Positions 41,922 through 52,134 are shown, counted from the first letter of the stretch. The stretch: DNA of 64,000 nucleotides from Bradyrhizobium diazoefficiens (GCF_018131015.1 NZ_JAFCJJ010000003.1:310001-374000), one strand, 5' to 3'. A program made the numbers and translations. Notes: generated by a model not told the origin, from the sequence alone.

Positions 41922-43223
41922 TCAGTCGTCCGTTTCGCCGGCCTCGTACAGCGCCTCACGCCCGATCCGGTCGAGGCAGAGCTCGGCCGTCCAGGGCAGC
42001 ATCAGCGAGCCGCAGCGGCTGTCGCGATAAATGCGCTCCAGCGGCAGCGATCGGAGCATGGCCTGCCCGCCGCAGGTACGGATCGCGAGCGCAGCGAGCT
42101 CATTGGCGCCCTCCATCACCGAATATTGCGCGGCGTAGGCGCGCAGCACCTGCTCCTTGCTCGGATTGGCGCGCGCCTCCGTGATCGCCTGGAACCAGAT
42201 CGCCTTGATCTGTTCGAGCTTGATCTGCATCTGTGCGACTGCGATCTGCTTGGTCGGGTACATTCTGCGCCTGACCGGCGGCATGCCCGGCACTTCGCCG
42301 CGCAAGTAGCGCACCGTGAAGTCGTAAGCCGCTTGGGCGAGGCCCATATAGGTCGGCGACAGCGTCAGGAACATGTGCGGCCAGCGCATCGCGGCCTGGA
42401 AATAGACCCCGCGCGGCATCAGCGCCGAATCATCCGGCACGAACACATCCTTGAACAGCAGTGTCCGCGAAACCGTCCCGCGCATGCCGAGCGGATCCCA
42501 GTCGCCGACGACCGAGACGCCTGCCGATTTCGCGGGGATGGCGAGGTAGAGCGTGTTGCGGCGCGACGCCTTTTCGCTGTCCTTGATCTCGGTACAGAGC
42601 ACGCCGTAATAGTCGGCGTGGCCGGAGAGCGAGGCAAAGATCTTCTTGCCGTTGACGATCCAGCCGCCCTCCACGGGCTTTGCCTCCGTGCCGAAGGCGA
42701 CGCCCCCCGCGGCCGCCGCGCCACCTTCGGAGAAAGGTTGCGAGTAGATCGCGCCGTCCTCGACGATGCGCTTGTAGTGGACCGCGCGCCGCCGCTCGTG
42801 CTCCGCGCGAGTCTCCGCGTCCATGTCGAGGTCGTCGGTGAGCGGTCCCGTCCACAAGGTCGAGCAGACATGCATGTTCCAGGTGAGCGCGGTCGCGCCG
42901 CAATAGCGGCCGATCTCGGCCGCCGCCAGGGCATAGGTCTGGTAGTTGGCGCCGAGCCCGCCGTGCTTCTTGGGAACGGCGATGCCGAGCAGACCGGCGC
43001 GATGCATGTCGCGGTAATTCTCGGTCGGGAAGGTCGCTTCGCGGTCGTAAGCCGCGGCGCGACCGGCGAACACGCTCTGGCCGATCTCGCGGGCCCGCGT
43101 GATGATGGCGGCCTGCTCGTCGCTAAGGCGGAAAGCGGCGGGATCGAAGATCGGCGCGTCGAGTGCAAGTTTTCCGGTCGCATCAATCGTCTTGCTGACT
43201 TGCATTGTCATTTGCGCAGTCAC
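41922..43223 (-). CDS. Acyl-CoA dehydrogenase family protein
   Basis: A 433-residue FAD enzyme: helical N-terminus with AAYDREATFPTENYRDMHRA and LLGIAVPKKHGGLGANYQTY, a middle beta domain (GGWIVNGKKIFASLSGHADY, DPLGMRGTVSRTLLFKDVFV) and a C-terminal bundle (RTCGGQAMLRSLPLERIYRD). In the anthranilate context it could desaturate a cyclic CoA ester. The GTG start overlaps the hydrolase stop (GTGA); an in-frame ATG is 4 codons in. Confidence 0.85.
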   Translation of the reverse strand: MTAQMTMQVSKTIDATGKLALDAPIFDPAAFRLSDEQAAIITRAREIGQSVFAGRAAAYDREATFPTENYRDMHRAGLLGIAVPKKHGGLGANYQTYALAAAEIGRYCGATALTWNMHVCSTLWTGPLTDDLDMDAETRAEHERRRAVHYKRIVEDGAIYSQPFSEGGAAAAGGVAFGTEAKPVEGGWIVNGKKIFASLSGHADYYGVLCTEIKDSEKASRRNTLYLAIPAKSAGVSVVGDWDPLGMRGTVSRTLLFKDVFVPDDSALMPRGVYFQAAMRWPHMFLTLSPTYMGLAQAAYDFTVRYLRGEVPGMPPVRRRMYPTKQIAVAQMQIKLEQIKAIWFQAITEARANPSKEQVLRAYAAQYSVMEGANELAALAIRTCGGQAMLRSLPLERIYRDSRCGSLMLPWTAELCLDRIGREALYEAGETDD

Positions 43224-44020
43224 CCGTGTTTTGCCGCGACGGAGTCCAGGAAGCCGCCGAGCGCCCGATCGAATTCATCCGGTCGCTCGAGGTTGGCAAG
43301 ATGGCCGACGCCGGCCAGCTCGACATATTCCGCGGAGGGAATGTAGGTTGCCATCTTGGCCATCATCGGCGCCGGGGCATTGTTGTCCTTGGAGCCGGAT
43401 AGGAGCAGCGTCGGCACGGAAATATCCTTGAGCGTGCTGCGCTGATCGAAACCGATCAGGGCCAGCATCATGGCGCGGTAACTGGCCTCCGGCACGCTCG
43501 CCATGCATGCGCGGGCGAGTTCCATCCCTGAGGGATCGGGATTATCGCCTACGAGTTCCTGCACCAGGGAGGGCGCGAGCGACGCCATCGTTTCGCCGCG
43601 GTCGAGTGGCCCGAGCCGCGCTGCAATGAACGATTTTTGCCAATCGCCATCGGCCTTGCCAAAGGCCGGGCTGGTCTGCGCGAGGACGACGGCGCGCGCC
43701 GATCGGGGGGCTTGCACCAGCCACTTCTGGACGATCATGCCGCCGATCGAATGGCCGACCAGAATGGGGCTGATCGCGCCGACCTGCACGATGAATTGCT
43801 GGAGCGCCTCGGTCAGGGCAGCGATACTGACGCCGGCGAGCGGCGCCGAGCCACCATAGCCCGGCATGTCCCAAGCGATCGCGCGGAAGCGGCTGCCAAA
43901 TGTGGCGAGCTGCTGCCGCCAGGCCCGCGCCGCGCCGCCAATGCCGTGCAGGAAGATCAAAGGGATCGCGCCGGCGTTGCCTGCGGCTTCATAGGCGAAG
44001 CGCCCGTCCTTTGTTATCAT
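43220..44020 (-). CDS. Alpha/beta-hydrolase
   Basis: A 266-residue cytoplasmic hydrolase. It has IPLIFLHGIGGAARAWRQQL (oxyanion loop), the nucleophile elbow ILVGHSIGGMIV with Ser, LLLSGSKDNNAP (Asp region) and AGVGHLANLERPDEF with the catalytic His. The pattern is close to 3-oxoadipate enol-lactonase and to C-C or amide hydrolases of ring-cleavage pathways. It is the first gene of the minus-strand operon. The ATG at 44020 is chosen; a GTG at 44062 is the alternative, and neither has a clear ribosome binding site. Confidence 0.75.
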   Translation of the reverse strand: MITKDGRFAYEAAGNAGAIPLIFLHGIGGAARAWRQQLATFGSRFRAIAWDMPGYGGSAPLAGVSIAALTEALQQFIVQVGAISPILVGHSIGGMIVQKWLVQAPRSARAVVLAQTSPAFGKADGDWQKSFIAARLGPLDRGETMASLAPSLVQELVGDNPDPSGMELARACMASVPEASYRAMMLALIGFDQRSTLKDISVPTLLLSGSKDNNAPAPMMAKMATYIPSAEYVELAGVGHLANLERPDEFDRALGGFLDSVAAKHG

Positions 44021-44093
44021 TGGCTCAGGCTGCGGCACGCGACATCCTTTTGCTTGGATCACGCGATGCTAACAGGCCTGCGGGGGATGGGAA

Positions 44094-44121
44094 GCGATAA
44101 TTTTATGCTTAAAGCAATTTC
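44094..44121. promoter_or_regulatory. MarR-type operator, site 1
   Basis: Read on the minus strand the core is AAATTGCTTTAAGCATAAAA, nearly identical to the site before the aminobenzoate ligase gene. It lies just upstream of the minus-strand hydrolase operon. Confidence 0.6.
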
Positions 44122-44172
44122 CGGGCCGCTCGCGCGCGCACCAGCTTGCGAGGTTCGACCGGCGCTTTCGTT

Positions 44173-44200
44173 GCAAAAACTTGAAGGTTAAAATATATCC
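44173..44200. promoter_or_regulatory. MarR-type operator, site 2 (weak)
   Basis: CTTGAAGGTTAAAATATAT resembles the TTGAAGC-TTAAA form of the motif. It lies 33 bp before the SDR start codon in the same divergent gap as site 1. Confidence 0.4.
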
Positions 44201-44233
44201 GGGAGCGACCATTGGATCCGAAGGAGCCCGCGC

Positions 44234-44995
44234 ATGTCCGGATTGCCGCATTCGCCGCACGCGTTGGTGACGGGTGGTGGTCGCGGCATCGGCCGGGCGA
44301 TAGCTGCTGCGCTCGTGGGGGCCGGTGCGACGGTGACTGTGATCGGCCGGAACGCGGCCACGCTTGAAGACACAGTGAGCGCAGGTGCCGCGCATTTTGC
44401 GGCCGTTGCCGACGTCTCCGACGAAGCATCATTGAAGGCGGCCATCGCGGCGGCGAGTGCGCGCAAGTCTATCGATATTCTGGTCGCGAACGCCGGCAGC
44501 GCCGAATCCGCGCCCCTCTTAAAATCAGACAGCGCGATGTTCGCGCGCATGATGGACGTCAATTTCATGGGGGTGGTCCATGCCGTCCGCGCCGTGCTGC
44601 CCGGAATGAAGGATAGTCCCTACGGCCGAATCGTTGCGGTTGCGTCGACTGCCGGGCTGAAGGGCTATGCCTATGTGAGCGCCTACACGGCCGCCAAGCA
44701 CGCCGTCGTCGGCCTCGTGCGTTCGCTGGCCCTTGAAATGGCTGCCAGCAACGTGACCGTGAACGCGGTGTGTCCCGGTTTCACCGACACCGATCTCGTC
44801 GCCGGCAGCATCGAGACCATCATGAAGAAGACCGGCCGGAGCCGGGAGCAGGCGATTGCCGAGCTCGCCAAGCATAATCCGCAGGGGCGGCTGATTTCGC
44901 CGCAGGAAGTGGCAGACGCCGTGCTCTGGTTGTGCGGCGAGGGCGCTGGCGCGATTACCGGTCAGGCGATCGCGGTGGCCGGTGGCGAGATCTAG
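44234..44995 (+). CDS. Short-chain dehydrogenase/reductase
   Basis: A 253-residue classical SDR. The cofactor motif is [14 protein letters not shown], followed by NAG, the catalytic [14 protein letters not shown] (Tyr-x-x-x-Lys) after an earlier Ser in VASTAG, and PGFTDTDLV. It reduces or oxidises a keto or hydroxy group, here probably on a CoA-bound intermediate. It is divergent from the hydrolase operon across two operator-like sites and is followed by the enoyl-CoA hydratase gene. Confidence 0.85.
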   Translation: MSGLPHSPHALVTGGGRGIGRAIAAALVGAGATVTVIGRNAATLEDTVSAGAAHFAAVADVSDEASLKAAIAAASARKSIDILVANAGSAESAPLLKSDSAMFARMMDVNFMGVVHAVRAVLPGMKDSPYGRIVAVASTAGLKGYAYVSAYTAAKHAVVGLVRSLALEMAASNVTVNAVCPGFTDTDLVAGSIETIMKKTGRSREQAIAELAKHNPQGRLISPQEVADAVLWLCGEGAGAITGQAIAVAGGEI

Positions 44996-45027
44996 ACGGC
45001 AGGGAACAAGGAAACCAGGGAGATCGC

Positions 45028-45864
45028 ATGAGCAGACCAGCCAACCCCGTGACTGTGCCGCTGGCGGACTATTCGCCGCAGCATTTTTTGCTGGCTGTGG
45101 TCGACGGTGTTGCCACCGTGACGCTCAATCGGCCGGAGCGAAAGAATCCGCTGACCTTTGAAAGCTATCGGGAACTCACTGACTTCTTCCGGGCCTGTGC
45201 ATTCGACGACGCGGTCAAGGCCATCGTTGTCACCGGCGCCGGGGGCAACTTTTCGTCCGGCGGTGATGTGTTCGAGATCATCGGACCGCTCGTGAAGATG
45301 GACACCAAGGGGCTTACGGCCTTCACGCGCATGACCGGTGACCTCGTCAAGGCGATGCGGGCCTGTCCGCAGCCGATCGTCGCTGCCGTCGAGGGCATCT
45401 GCGCCGGTGCCGGTGCGATCATTGCGATGGCGTCGGACATGCGGCTCGCGGCAAGTGGCGCCAAGGTGGCATTCCTGTTCAACAAGGTGGGGCTTGCCGG
45501 CTGCGACATGGGCGCCTGTGCGATCCTGCCGCGCATCATCGGGCAATCCCGCGCCTCTGAACTGCTCTACACTGGCAGGTTCATGACCGCGGAGGAGGGC
45601 GAGCGCTGGGGCTTCTTCAGCCGCATCGTCACGCCGGAGCAGGTGCTGGCCCAGGCGCAACTGCTGGCGAGGCAAGTCGCGGAAGGGCCGACCTTCGGCA
45701 ACACCATGACCAAGCGGATGCTGGCGATGGAATGGGCGATGTCGGTGGAAGAGGCGATCGAGGCGGAGGCCGTTGCCCAGGCGCTGTGCATGACGACGGC
45801 GGATTTCGAACGTGCTTTCGAGGCTTTCGCCAACAAGGTCAAGCCGGTCTTCAGGGGCGACTGA
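45028..45864 (+). CDS. Enoyl-CoA hydratase/isomerase family protein
   Basis: A 278-residue crotonase-fold enzyme. The oxyanion-hole motifs are [15 protein letters not shown] and [20 protein letters not shown]; the acid/base region is [20 protein letters not shown]. It would hydrate a double bond or open a ring in a CoA thioester. AGGGAG precedes the ATG, 32 bp after the SDR gene, so the two are probably co-transcribed. Confidence 0.85.
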   Translation: MSRPANPVTVPLADYSPQHFLLAVVDGVATVTLNRPERKNPLTFESYRELTDFFRACAFDDAVKAIVVTGAGGNFSSGGDVFEIIGPLVKMDTKGLTAFTRMTGDLVKAMRACPQPIVAAVEGICAGAGAIIAMASDMRLAASGAKVAFLFNKVGLAGCDMGACAILPRIIGQSRASELLYTGRFMTAEEGERWGFFSRIVTPEQVLAQAQLLARQVAEGPTFGNTMTKRMLAMEWAMSVEEAIEAEAVAQALCMTTADFERAFEAFANKVKPVFRGD

Positions 45865-45910
45865 GCCGGCTGCATCGATCCATGGCCGGGGCCGCATCGG
45901 GGACTTGCGC

Positions 45911-45938
45911 GAAATTATTTTAGGCCTAAAATAATTTC
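45911..45938. promoter_or_regulatory. MarR-type operator, site 3 (perfect palindrome)
   Basis: A perfect 28-bp palindrome with half-site GAAATTATTTTAGG, 26 bp before the start codon of the monooxygenase/reductase. It is the clearest member of the operator family. Confidence 0.75.
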
Positions 45939-45964
45939 CGCCGGTCAATTGGCGAGGCGTCCCC

Positions 45965-48316
45965 ATGAAAGTCGCGATCATCGGTGGCGGACCTGCGGGT
46001 CTCTACGCAGCTATCCTGCTCAAGAAACAGCGGCCGAGCGCTGTTATCACCGTCTATGAGCGCAACCGCGCCGACGACACGTTCGGCTTCGGCGTGGTGT
46101 TCTCCGATGCCACGCTCGACAATTTCGAAAAGCACGACCTGCCGAGCTACCGCCGCATCACCCAGGAATTCGCCTATTGGGATGACATCGCGGTGCACTT
46201 CCGCGGCACCGTGCACCGGGTCGGCGGCAACGGCTTTTGTGGTTGCTCGCGGCAGAAGCTGCTCCTGATCCTGCAGGAGCGGGCGCGCGAGCTTGGCGTG
46301 CTCATGCATTTCGAGGTGGACGTCGACGACGAGTCCCGCTTCGCCGATGCCGATCTCATCCTGATTGCCGACGGCATCAATAGCCGCTTCCGCGAGAAAT
46401 ATGTCGAGCACTTCGAGCCCGAGGTCGATGTTCGCTCCAACAAGTTCGCCTGGATGGGCTCGACCAGGCCGCTCGACGCCTTCACCTTCATCTTCCAGGA
46501 GACCGAGTGGGGGCCGTTCATCGCCCACGCCTATCAGTACGAGGCCGGGCACTCGACCTGGATTTTCGAGACCGATCCGCAGACGTTCGAACGGGCCGGG
46601 CTCACGGGGCTGAATGAGACCCAGTCGGCTGCGCGGATGGCAGAGATCTTCGGCTGGTTTCTCGAGGGACACAAGCTGCTCACCAACCGCTCGATGTGGC
46701 GCAATTTCCCGATGATCCGCAGCAAGCGCTGGGTCAAGGACAACATGGTACTGCTTGGCGACGCCAAGGCCAGCGCGCATTTCTCGATCGGCTCAGGCAC
46801 CAAGCTTGCGATGGAAGATGCGATCGCGCTGGCCGATGCCATGGAGAAAGCGGCCACGGTCGAGGCTGCGCTGGAGGTCTACGAGCACGGCCGCCGCGAG
46901 GAGGTTGAGAAGACGCAGCATGCCGCCGACGTCTCGCTGGTCTGGTTCGAGCATGTCGATCGCTTCTGGGAGTTCGATCCCGTGCAGTTTGCGTTCGGCG
47001 TCATGACGCGATCGAAGGCGATCACCTACGACAACCTCAAGCTCCGCGCGCCGGATTTCGTCGCCGAGGTCGAGAAATCGTTCGCCAGGCAGGTTCGTGA
47101 CAGCGGTTTTGACGTCGACACCAACAGGCCGATGGTGCCGCTGTTCCAGCCGTTCCGGCTGCGCGAGATGGAGATCCTCAATCGCGCCGTGGTGTCGCCG
47201 ATGTGCATGTATTCGGCCAGGGAAGGCGTGCCGGGCGATTTCCACCTCGTGCACTACGGCTCGCGCGCCATTGGCGGCGCCGGCCTGATCTTCACGGAGA
47301 TGACTTGCGTCAGTCGCGACGCGCGGATCACGCCCGGCTGTGCCGGGCTGTGGAACGACGAGCAGGAAGCGGCCTGGCGGCGCATCGTGGATTTCGTCCA
47401 CGGCAACTCGGCTGCAAAGATCTGCCTGCAGCTCGGGCACGCCGGCCGCAAGGGCGCGACCAGGCTGATGTGGGACGGCATGGACCGTCCTCTGGAGGAG
47501 GGCGGCTGGGAGGTGTTCTCGGCGTCTCCGCTGCCCTATTTCCCCGACAGCCAGGTGCCGCGCGAGCTCGACCGTGCCGGCATGAACGCGGTGCGGGAGT
47601 CCTTCGTTGCTGCAGCCGAGCGCGGCGAGCGCTGCGGCTTCGACATGCTCGAATTGCATTGCGCCCACGGCTATCTGCTCGCGAGCTTCATCTCGCCACT
47701 GACCAACACGCGCACGGACGAATATGGCGGTTCGCTCGAAAACCGCCTGCGTTTCCCCCTCGAGGTTTTCGAGGCCCTGCGGGCGGTATGGCCGTCGCAC
47801 AAGCCGATGTCGGTGCGTATCTCGGCGACCGACTGGGCCGATGGCGGCATAATCGGCGACGACGCGGTTGCGATCGCACGCGCCTTCGCCGAAGCGGGGG
47901 TCGATCTCGTCGACGTCTCGACCGGCCAGACCGTCCGGGATGCGCAGCCGGTCTATGGGCGCATGTTCCAGACCCCGTTCTCCGACCAGGTCCGCAACGA
48001 GGCCCGCGTGGCCACCATGTGCGTCGGCAACATCACGACGGCGGACCAGGCCAACACGATTTTGGCCGCCGGGCGGGCCGACCTCGTCGCGCTTGGCCGA
48101 CCACACCTGGTCGATCCCTTCTTCACCATGAAGGCGGCGGCCTGGTACGGGGCAGACAATGCTTTCTGCCCGCCGCAATATCTGCCCGGCAAGGACCAGA
48201 TTTTCCGCAATAGCGTGCGCGACCGGCAGGATCTCGAGGAGCTGCGCATTAAGGCTAAGCCCAAGACGCGGGCCGAGCTCAAGGCGGAGGCGACAAAGCC
48301 GCTTGCGGCAGAGTGA
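45965..48316 (+). CDS. 2-aminobenzoyl-CoA monooxygenase/reductase (FAD monooxygenase-OYE fusion)
   Basis: A 783-residue two-domain enzyme. Residues 1-380 form a salicylate hydroxylase-like FAD monooxygenase ([44 protein letters not shown]). Residues about 395-783 form an old yellow enzyme domain ([54 protein letters not shown]). The architecture and length match the Azoarcus evansii enzyme that hydroxylates and then reduces 2-aminobenzoyl-CoA; automatic pipelines often label it salicylyl-CoA 5-hydroxylase. With the CoA ligase and Rid protein nearby, the anthranilate role is favoured. A 28-bp palindrome lies directly upstream. Confidence 0.85.
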   Translation: MKVAIIGGGPAGLYAAILLKKQRPSAVITVYERNRADDTFGFGVVFSDATLDNFEKHDLPSYRRITQEFAYWDDIAVHFRGTVHRVGGNGFCGCSRQKLLLILQERARELGVLMHFEVDVDDESRFADADLILIADGINSRFREKYVEHFEPEVDVRSNKFAWMGSTRPLDAFTFIFQETEWGPFIAHAYQYEAGHSTWIFETDPQTFERAGLTGLNETQSAARMAEIFGWFLEGHKLLTNRSMWRNFPMIRSKRWVKDNMVLLGDAKASAHFSIGSGTKLAMEDAIALADAMEKAATVEAALEVYEHGRREEVEKTQHAADVSLVWFEHVDRFWEFDPVQFAFGVMTRSKAITYDNLKLRAPDFVAEVEKSFARQVRDSGFDVDTNRPMVPLFQPFRLREMEILNRAVVSPMCMYSAREGVPGDFHLVHYGSRAIGGAGLIFTEMTCVSRDARITPGCAGLWNDEQEAAWRRIVDFVHGNSAAKICLQLGHAGRKGATRLMWDGMDRPLEEGGWEVFSASPLPYFPDSQVPRELDRAGMNAVRESFVAAAERGERCGFDMLELHCAHGYLLASFISPLTNTRTDEYGGSLENRLRFPLEVFEALRAVWPSHKPMSVRISATDWADGGIIGDDAVAIARAFAEAGVDLVDVSTGQTVRDAQPVYGRMFQTPFSDQVRNEARVATMCVGNITTADQANTILAAGRADLVALGRPHLVDPFFTMKAAAWYGADNAFCPPQYLPGKDQIFRNSVRDRQDLEELRIKAKPKTRAELKAEATKPLAAE

Positions 48317-48371
48317 CCGCCCGTGCGACGTTAACCCCATTGCCTGGCGTGTTACGAGCGGAGTAGGGGCG

Positions 48372-49622
48372 ATGAAGGCGATTATCGTCGGTGGCGGTAT
48401 TGGTGGTCTCACCACGGCCCTGATGCTGCGGGCCCGGGGCCTTGCTTGCGAGATTTTCGAGCAGGCCGATACCATTCGCGAACTCGGCGTCGGCATCAAT
48501 ACCCTGCCGCATGCCATGCGAGAGCTTGCGGGCCTCGGCTTGCTGCAGAAGCTCGACGACGTCGCGATCCGCACCGACCAGCTTTATTACCTCAATCGCC
48601 ACGGCCAGGAGGTCTGGCGCGAAGCCCGCGGCATCGACGCCGGCCACGACGTGCCGCAGTTCTCTATTCACCGCGGACGGCTTCAAAGCGTCATCCATCG
48701 CGCCGTCGAGGAGCGGCTCGGGCAGGAGGCAATTCACACCGGCTGCCGACTTGGCGCCTTCACGCAGGACGAGGGCGGCGTCACGGCCTACTTCTTCGAT
48801 CGCGCGGGCGCGCACATCCACACCGCGCGGGGCGACATCCTGATCGGCGCCGACGGCATCCATTCGCGGGTGCGCGACACGCTGTTCCCGAACGAGGGGC
48901 CACCGTGCTGGAACGGCCTGATGTTGTGGCGTGGTGCGCGCGACTGGCCGCTGTTCCTGACCGGCAAGTCGATGATCGTAGCCGGTGGCCTCAATGCCAA
49001 GGTCGTTGTCTATCCGATCGCGGAGGGGTCGAGCCCGGCGAGCCGCCTGACCAACTGGGCGGTGCTGGTGAAAGTGGGCGAAGGCAACGCCCCGCCGCCC
49101 CGGAAGGAAGACTGGTCGCGGCCGGGCCGGCGCGAGGAGCTGATGCCGCACGTGGCCCGATTCTCGGTGCCCTATGTCGACGTGAGGAGCCTGATTTCGG
49201 CGACGCCGGAGTTTTACGAATATCCGACCTGCGACCGCGATCCCTTGCCCTACTGGTCCTCAGGGCGTGTCACGCTGCTCGGCGATGCCGCGCATCCGAT
49301 GTACCCGGTCGGCTCCAATGGTGCCTCGCAGGCGATCCTCGACGCGCGCTGCCTCGCCGATGCGCTGGTGCGCGCCGAGCATCCGCGCCAGGCGCTGGTC
49401 GAATATGAGAAGAAGCGCCTGCCGATGACCGCGGATATCGTCCGCTCCAACCGCCGCGGTGGCCCTGAGGGCGTCATCGACGCGGTCGAGCAGCTCGCGC
49501 CCGACGGTTTTGACAATGTCGAGAACGTCCTCAGCTATTCCCAGCGCGAGGCCATCGTGCGGGGCTATGCCACCAAGGCCGGCTTCGCCGCGGTGCCGGG
49601 GCTCGCGGCAGTGCGCGCTTGA
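48372..49622 (+). CDS. FAD-dependent aromatic hydroxylase (PhzS/salicylate hydroxylase-like)
   Basis: A 416-residue group A flavoprotein monooxygenase: AIIVGGGIGGLTTALMLRAR (FAD Rossmann), LIGADGIHSRVRDTLF (DG motif) and VTLLGDAAHPMYPVGSNGAS (GD motif). It uses NAD(P)H and oxygen to hydroxylate an aromatic ring. It follows the monooxygenase/reductase gene by 55 bp and is probably co-transcribed. Its job beside a pathway that already has a ring hydroxylase is unclear; it may feed a second aromatic substrate into the region. Confidence 0.8.
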   Translation: MKAIIVGGGIGGLTTALMLRARGLACEIFEQADTIRELGVGINTLPHAMRELAGLGLLQKLDDVAIRTDQLYYLNRHGQEVWREARGIDAGHDVPQFSIHRGRLQSVIHRAVEERLGQEAIHTGCRLGAFTQDEGGVTAYFFDRAGAHIHTARGDILIGADGIHSRVRDTLFPNEGPPCWNGLMLWRGARDWPLFLTGKSMIVAGGLNAKVVVYPIAEGSSPASRLTNWAVLVKVGEGNAPPPRKEDWSRPGRREELMPHVARFSVPYVDVRSLISATPEFYEYPTCDRDPLPYWSSGRVTLLGDAAHPMYPVGSNGASQAILDARCLADALVRAEHPRQALVEYEKKRLPMTADIVRSNRRGGPEGVIDAVEQLAPDGFDNVENVLSYSQREAIVRGYATKAGFAAVPGLAAVRA

Positions 49623-49630
49623 AGCTGCCG

Positions 49631-50089
49631 CTAGCCACCGCCGGGAGGCGGCGGCAGGAAGTGGATGTTGAACTCGGCCGCCATCGCCACCACGTCCTCG
49701 GGCTTCTGCTCCTTCATGTTGTGAAGCCCCCAGAATAGGTCGAACAGCTTGCGGCTCGGCGAGACCCAGAACAGCACCTTTGCGGTCTGATCCGACTTGT
49801 TGAAGATGCCATGGGGCACGCCCATGCCGAGGCGGATCAGGTCGCCCGTCGTCGCCTGCGCTTCCGAATTGCCCAGCACGAAATCGAGCTTGCCCTCCAG
49901 CATGTAGAGATACTCATCCTGGTCGGGATGGATGTGCGGCGGCACGAACGTGCCGGGCGGCAGCGTCGCGTGCCAGGAGAAGCTGTTCTCGGCGTAGCTC
50001 TTCGGCACATAGGTCTGGCCGAGGATGTTCCAGGAAATGCCTTGGATGCCCTCATTGGCCCGCGTAATGCCGGTGATTTCGCTCTTCAT
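49631..50089 (-). CDS. Cupin-domain protein
   Basis: A 152-residue single-domain cupin. Motif 1 is GTFVPPHIHPDQDEYLYMLEG with two His and a Glu as metal ligands; motif 2 is in GMGVPHGIFNKSD with a third His. It could be a small dioxygenase, isomerase or decarboxylase acting on a pathway intermediate. It lies 30 bp after the substrate-binding protein gene on the same strand and converges with the FAD hydroxylase gene. Confidence 0.8.
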   Translation of the reverse strand: MKSEITGITRANEGIQGISWNILGQTYVPKSYAENSFSWHATLPPGTFVPPHIHPDQDEYLYMLEGKLDFVLGNSEAQATTGDLIRLGMGVPHGIFNKSDQTAKVLFWVSPSRKLFDLFWGLHNMKEQKPEDVVAMAAEFNIHFLPPPPGGG

Positions 50090-50119
50090 TGCAGTCCTCC
50101 CGTAACGCGATGCGCGGCC

Positions 50120-51295
50120 TTAGTTCGCCGCCTTGCAATCCTTGGCGTAGCGGTCGCCATAGTTCTCAAAGACCTTCTGGACGATTTCGGTCTGGAATTT
50201 GCCGTCCGGACGCTTGGCGACCTTGGTCAGGTAGAAATCCTGGATCGGGTAACCATTGGTGTTGAACTTGAACGAACCGCGCAGCGACGTGAAGTCTGCT
50301 TTCTTCAGCGCGGCCCCGACCGCGTCCTTGTTCGAGAGATCGCCTTTCACGGCCTTGACGGCGCTGTCGATCAGCAGCGCGGCGTCATAGGCCTGGAAAG
50401 CGTAGGTGCCGGGCACGCCGTTATAGGCGGCCTCGTAGGCGGCGACGAACTTCTTGTTCTGGGGATTGTCCAGGTTGGGCGCCCAGTTCGCGCCGCCGAA
50501 CATGCCGACGGCGGCGTCCTGCTGCGCGGGCAACGTCGATTCATCCACCGTGAAGGCCGAAAGCACCGGAATGGTGTCGGCGAGGCCTGCCTGCCGGTAT
50601 TGTTTGACGAGATTGACGCCGAGCCCGCCCGGCATGAACGTGAACAGCGCATCGGGCTTCTGCGCGGCGATCTTGGACAACTCCGGCTGGAAGTCCAGCG
50701 TGTTCAGCGGCATGTAGGACTCTTCGACGATCTCTCCCTTGTAGTCGAGCTTGAAGCCCGCCACCGAATCCTTGCCGGCCTGATAGTTCGGCACCATCAG
50801 GTACATGCGCTTGTAGCCGCGATCCTGCGCGACCTTGCCGAGGATCGCGTGGACCTGATCGTTCTGATACGACGTCACATAGAAGAACGGGTTGCAGTCC
50901 TTGCCGGCAAACGTCGAAGGTCCGGCATTGGGGCTGATCAGGAACACTTTCGATTCCGTGACCGGCCGGTGGATCGCCTGCAGAATGTTTGAGAAGATCG
51001 GGCCGACCACGAAGTCAACCTTGTCGCGTTCGAGCAGACCCTTGAGCTTGGTCACCGCTGCATCCGGCTTGAGCTCGTCGTCAACGACCACAACCTCGAC
51101 GTCCCTGCCGCCCATCTTGCCGCCGAGATCCTTCACCGCGAGTGCAAAGCCGTCGCGAACCTGCTGGCCAAGCGCGGCGGCGGGCCCGGACAGGGTCACG
51201 ATCACGCCCAGCTTGATCTTGTCCTGGGCCAGGACAGGGCTCATCGCAGTGCCGAGCAGCAGGGCAGCCGCGGCCAAGGTCAATTTTGCTTTCAT
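50120..51295 (-). CDS. ABC transporter substrate-binding protein, branched-chain amino acid (HAAT) type
   Basis: A 391-residue periplasmic binding protein with a signal peptide (MKAKLTLAAAALLLGTAMSP...LAQ) and a Peripla_BP_6 pattern: KLGVIVTLSGPAAALGQQVR, VDFVVGPIFSNILQAIHRPV, TFAGKDCNPFFYVTSYQND. Such proteins often bind aromatic acids in this genus. No matching permease or ATPase is in the window, so it must use those of another locus. It is divergent from the marR gene, with one operator-like palindrome between them and a second next to marR. Confidence 0.85.
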   Translation of the reverse strand: MKAKLTLAAAALLLGTAMSPVLAQDKIKLGVIVTLSGPAAALGQQVRDGFALAVKDLGGKMGGRDVEVVVVDDELKPDAAVTKLKGLLERDKVDFVVGPIFSNILQAIHRPVTESKVFLISPNAGPSTFAGKDCNPFFYVTSYQNDQVHAILGKVAQDRGYKRMYLMVPNYQAGKDSVAGFKLDYKGEIVEESYMPLNTLDFQPELSKIAAQKPDALFTFMPGGLGVNLVKQYRQAGLADTIPVLSAFTVDESTLPAQQDAAVGMFGGANWAPNLDNPQNKKFVAAYEAAYNGVPGTYAFQAYDAALLIDSAVKAVKGDLSNKDAVGAALKKADFTSLRGSFKFNTNGYPIQDFYLTKVAKRPDGKFQTEIVQKVFENYGDRYAKDCKAAN

Positions 51296-51426
51296 GATCC
51301 GTCCCCCTGACGATCGGCTTGCGCCGCAAGCCACATACTCCGATCCAAGCTTATGCCGATGATGGCTGCCGCGGCAAGCAAGGCCGAAAGCGTTCTGCAT
51401 TGTGACCCGTGCATGCAAGCAGCGCG

Positions 51427-51454
51427 CCAATTGCTTGAAGCTTAAAGAAATTGG
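51427..51454. promoter_or_regulatory. MarR-type operator, site 4
   Basis: A 28-bp palindrome with two mismatched pairs, half-sites CCAATTGCTTGAAG and CTTAAAGAAATTGG. It lies in the divergent gap between the binding-protein gene and marR. Confidence 0.7.
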
Positions 51455-51493
51455 TGCAGCCGTTTGCTAGCGGTTTGGGCTTGCGGCCGGCGC

Positions 51494-51521
51494 TGATTTA
51501 TTTGAAGCTCAAAACGTTGGG
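51494..51521. promoter_or_regulatory. MarR-type operator, site 5 (autoregulatory)
   Basis: TTATTTGAAGCTCAAAACG matches the core TTGAAGC-TMAAA with weaker outer arms. It ends 6 bp before the marR start codon, a position suited to autorepression. Confidence 0.5.
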
Positions 51522-51527
51522 GAATCC

Positions 51528-52058
51528 GTGCCGGCGCCAGGGCCGGCGGTGGGCGATTGCACCGAGATGCTCGATTCCGAGACCAAGGCCGTCGAACTTC
51601 CGGAAGACCATGCCGAGGAACTGCGGCTGTGGTTGCGTCTTCTCACCTGCACCAATCTGATCGAGGGCGAGGTCCGCGGCCGGCTGCGGCAGCGCTTCGA
51701 CGTCACGCTGCCCCGTTTCGACCTGATGGCGCAGCTCGACAAGGCACCTGACGGCATGACGCTGTCCGACGTCTCCAAGCGCATGATGGTGTCCAACGGC
51801 AATGTTACCGGCCTCGTCGAGCGGCTGGTGGAATCCGGCCATCTCGACCGTCGCACCTCGGAAACCGACCGGCGCGTCCAGGTAATCCGGCTGACAAAGC
51901 TCGGACGTGCCGAGTTTCGCAGGATGGCCGCGGAACACGAGACCTGGATCGCCGATCTCTTCGCAGACCTGACGCCGAAGGACGTGCGCGAACTGATGCG
52001 TCTGCTGGCCAAGACCAAGGCGTCGGCGCAGAAATCGGCAGCAAGCCGCCGGTCCTAG
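51528..52058 (+). CDS. MarR-family transcriptional regulator
   Basis: A 176-residue winged-helix repressor. The helix-turn-helix is TLSDVSKRMMVSNGNVTGLV, followed by the wing RRTSETDRRVQVIRLTKLG and a dimerisation helix. MarR proteins bind 20-30-bp palindromes and leave DNA when an aromatic ligand or CoA thioester binds. Six related palindromes in the surrounding promoters make it the likely local regulator, with the ligand probably anthranilate or its CoA ester. The GTG at 51528 follows GGGGAA; the ATG at 51567 is an alternative. Confidence 0.85.
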   Translation: MPAPGPAVGDCTEMLDSETKAVELPEDHAEELRLWLRLLTCTNLIEGEVRGRLRQRFDVTLPRFDLMAQLDKAPDGMTLSDVSKRMMVSNGNVTGLVERLVESGHLDRRTSETDRRVQVIRLTKLGRAEFRRMAAEHETWIADLFADLTPKDVRELMRLLAKTKASAQKSAASRRS

Positions 52059-52134
52059 CGCCGCGAGCGCGGCAGCGCACCATACAGCTTTGCCACAGGA
52101 AAAAGCATCGGATGCCCAAAATGCGCTATTGCGC

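Noticed and set aside
45965..48316. Salicylyl-CoA 5-hydroxylase as the primary call
   Set aside because: The FAD monooxygenase-OYE fusion, the neighbouring aminobenzoate-CoA ligase and the Rid protein fit 2-aminobenzoyl-CoA chemistry better, though the salicylyl label is common.
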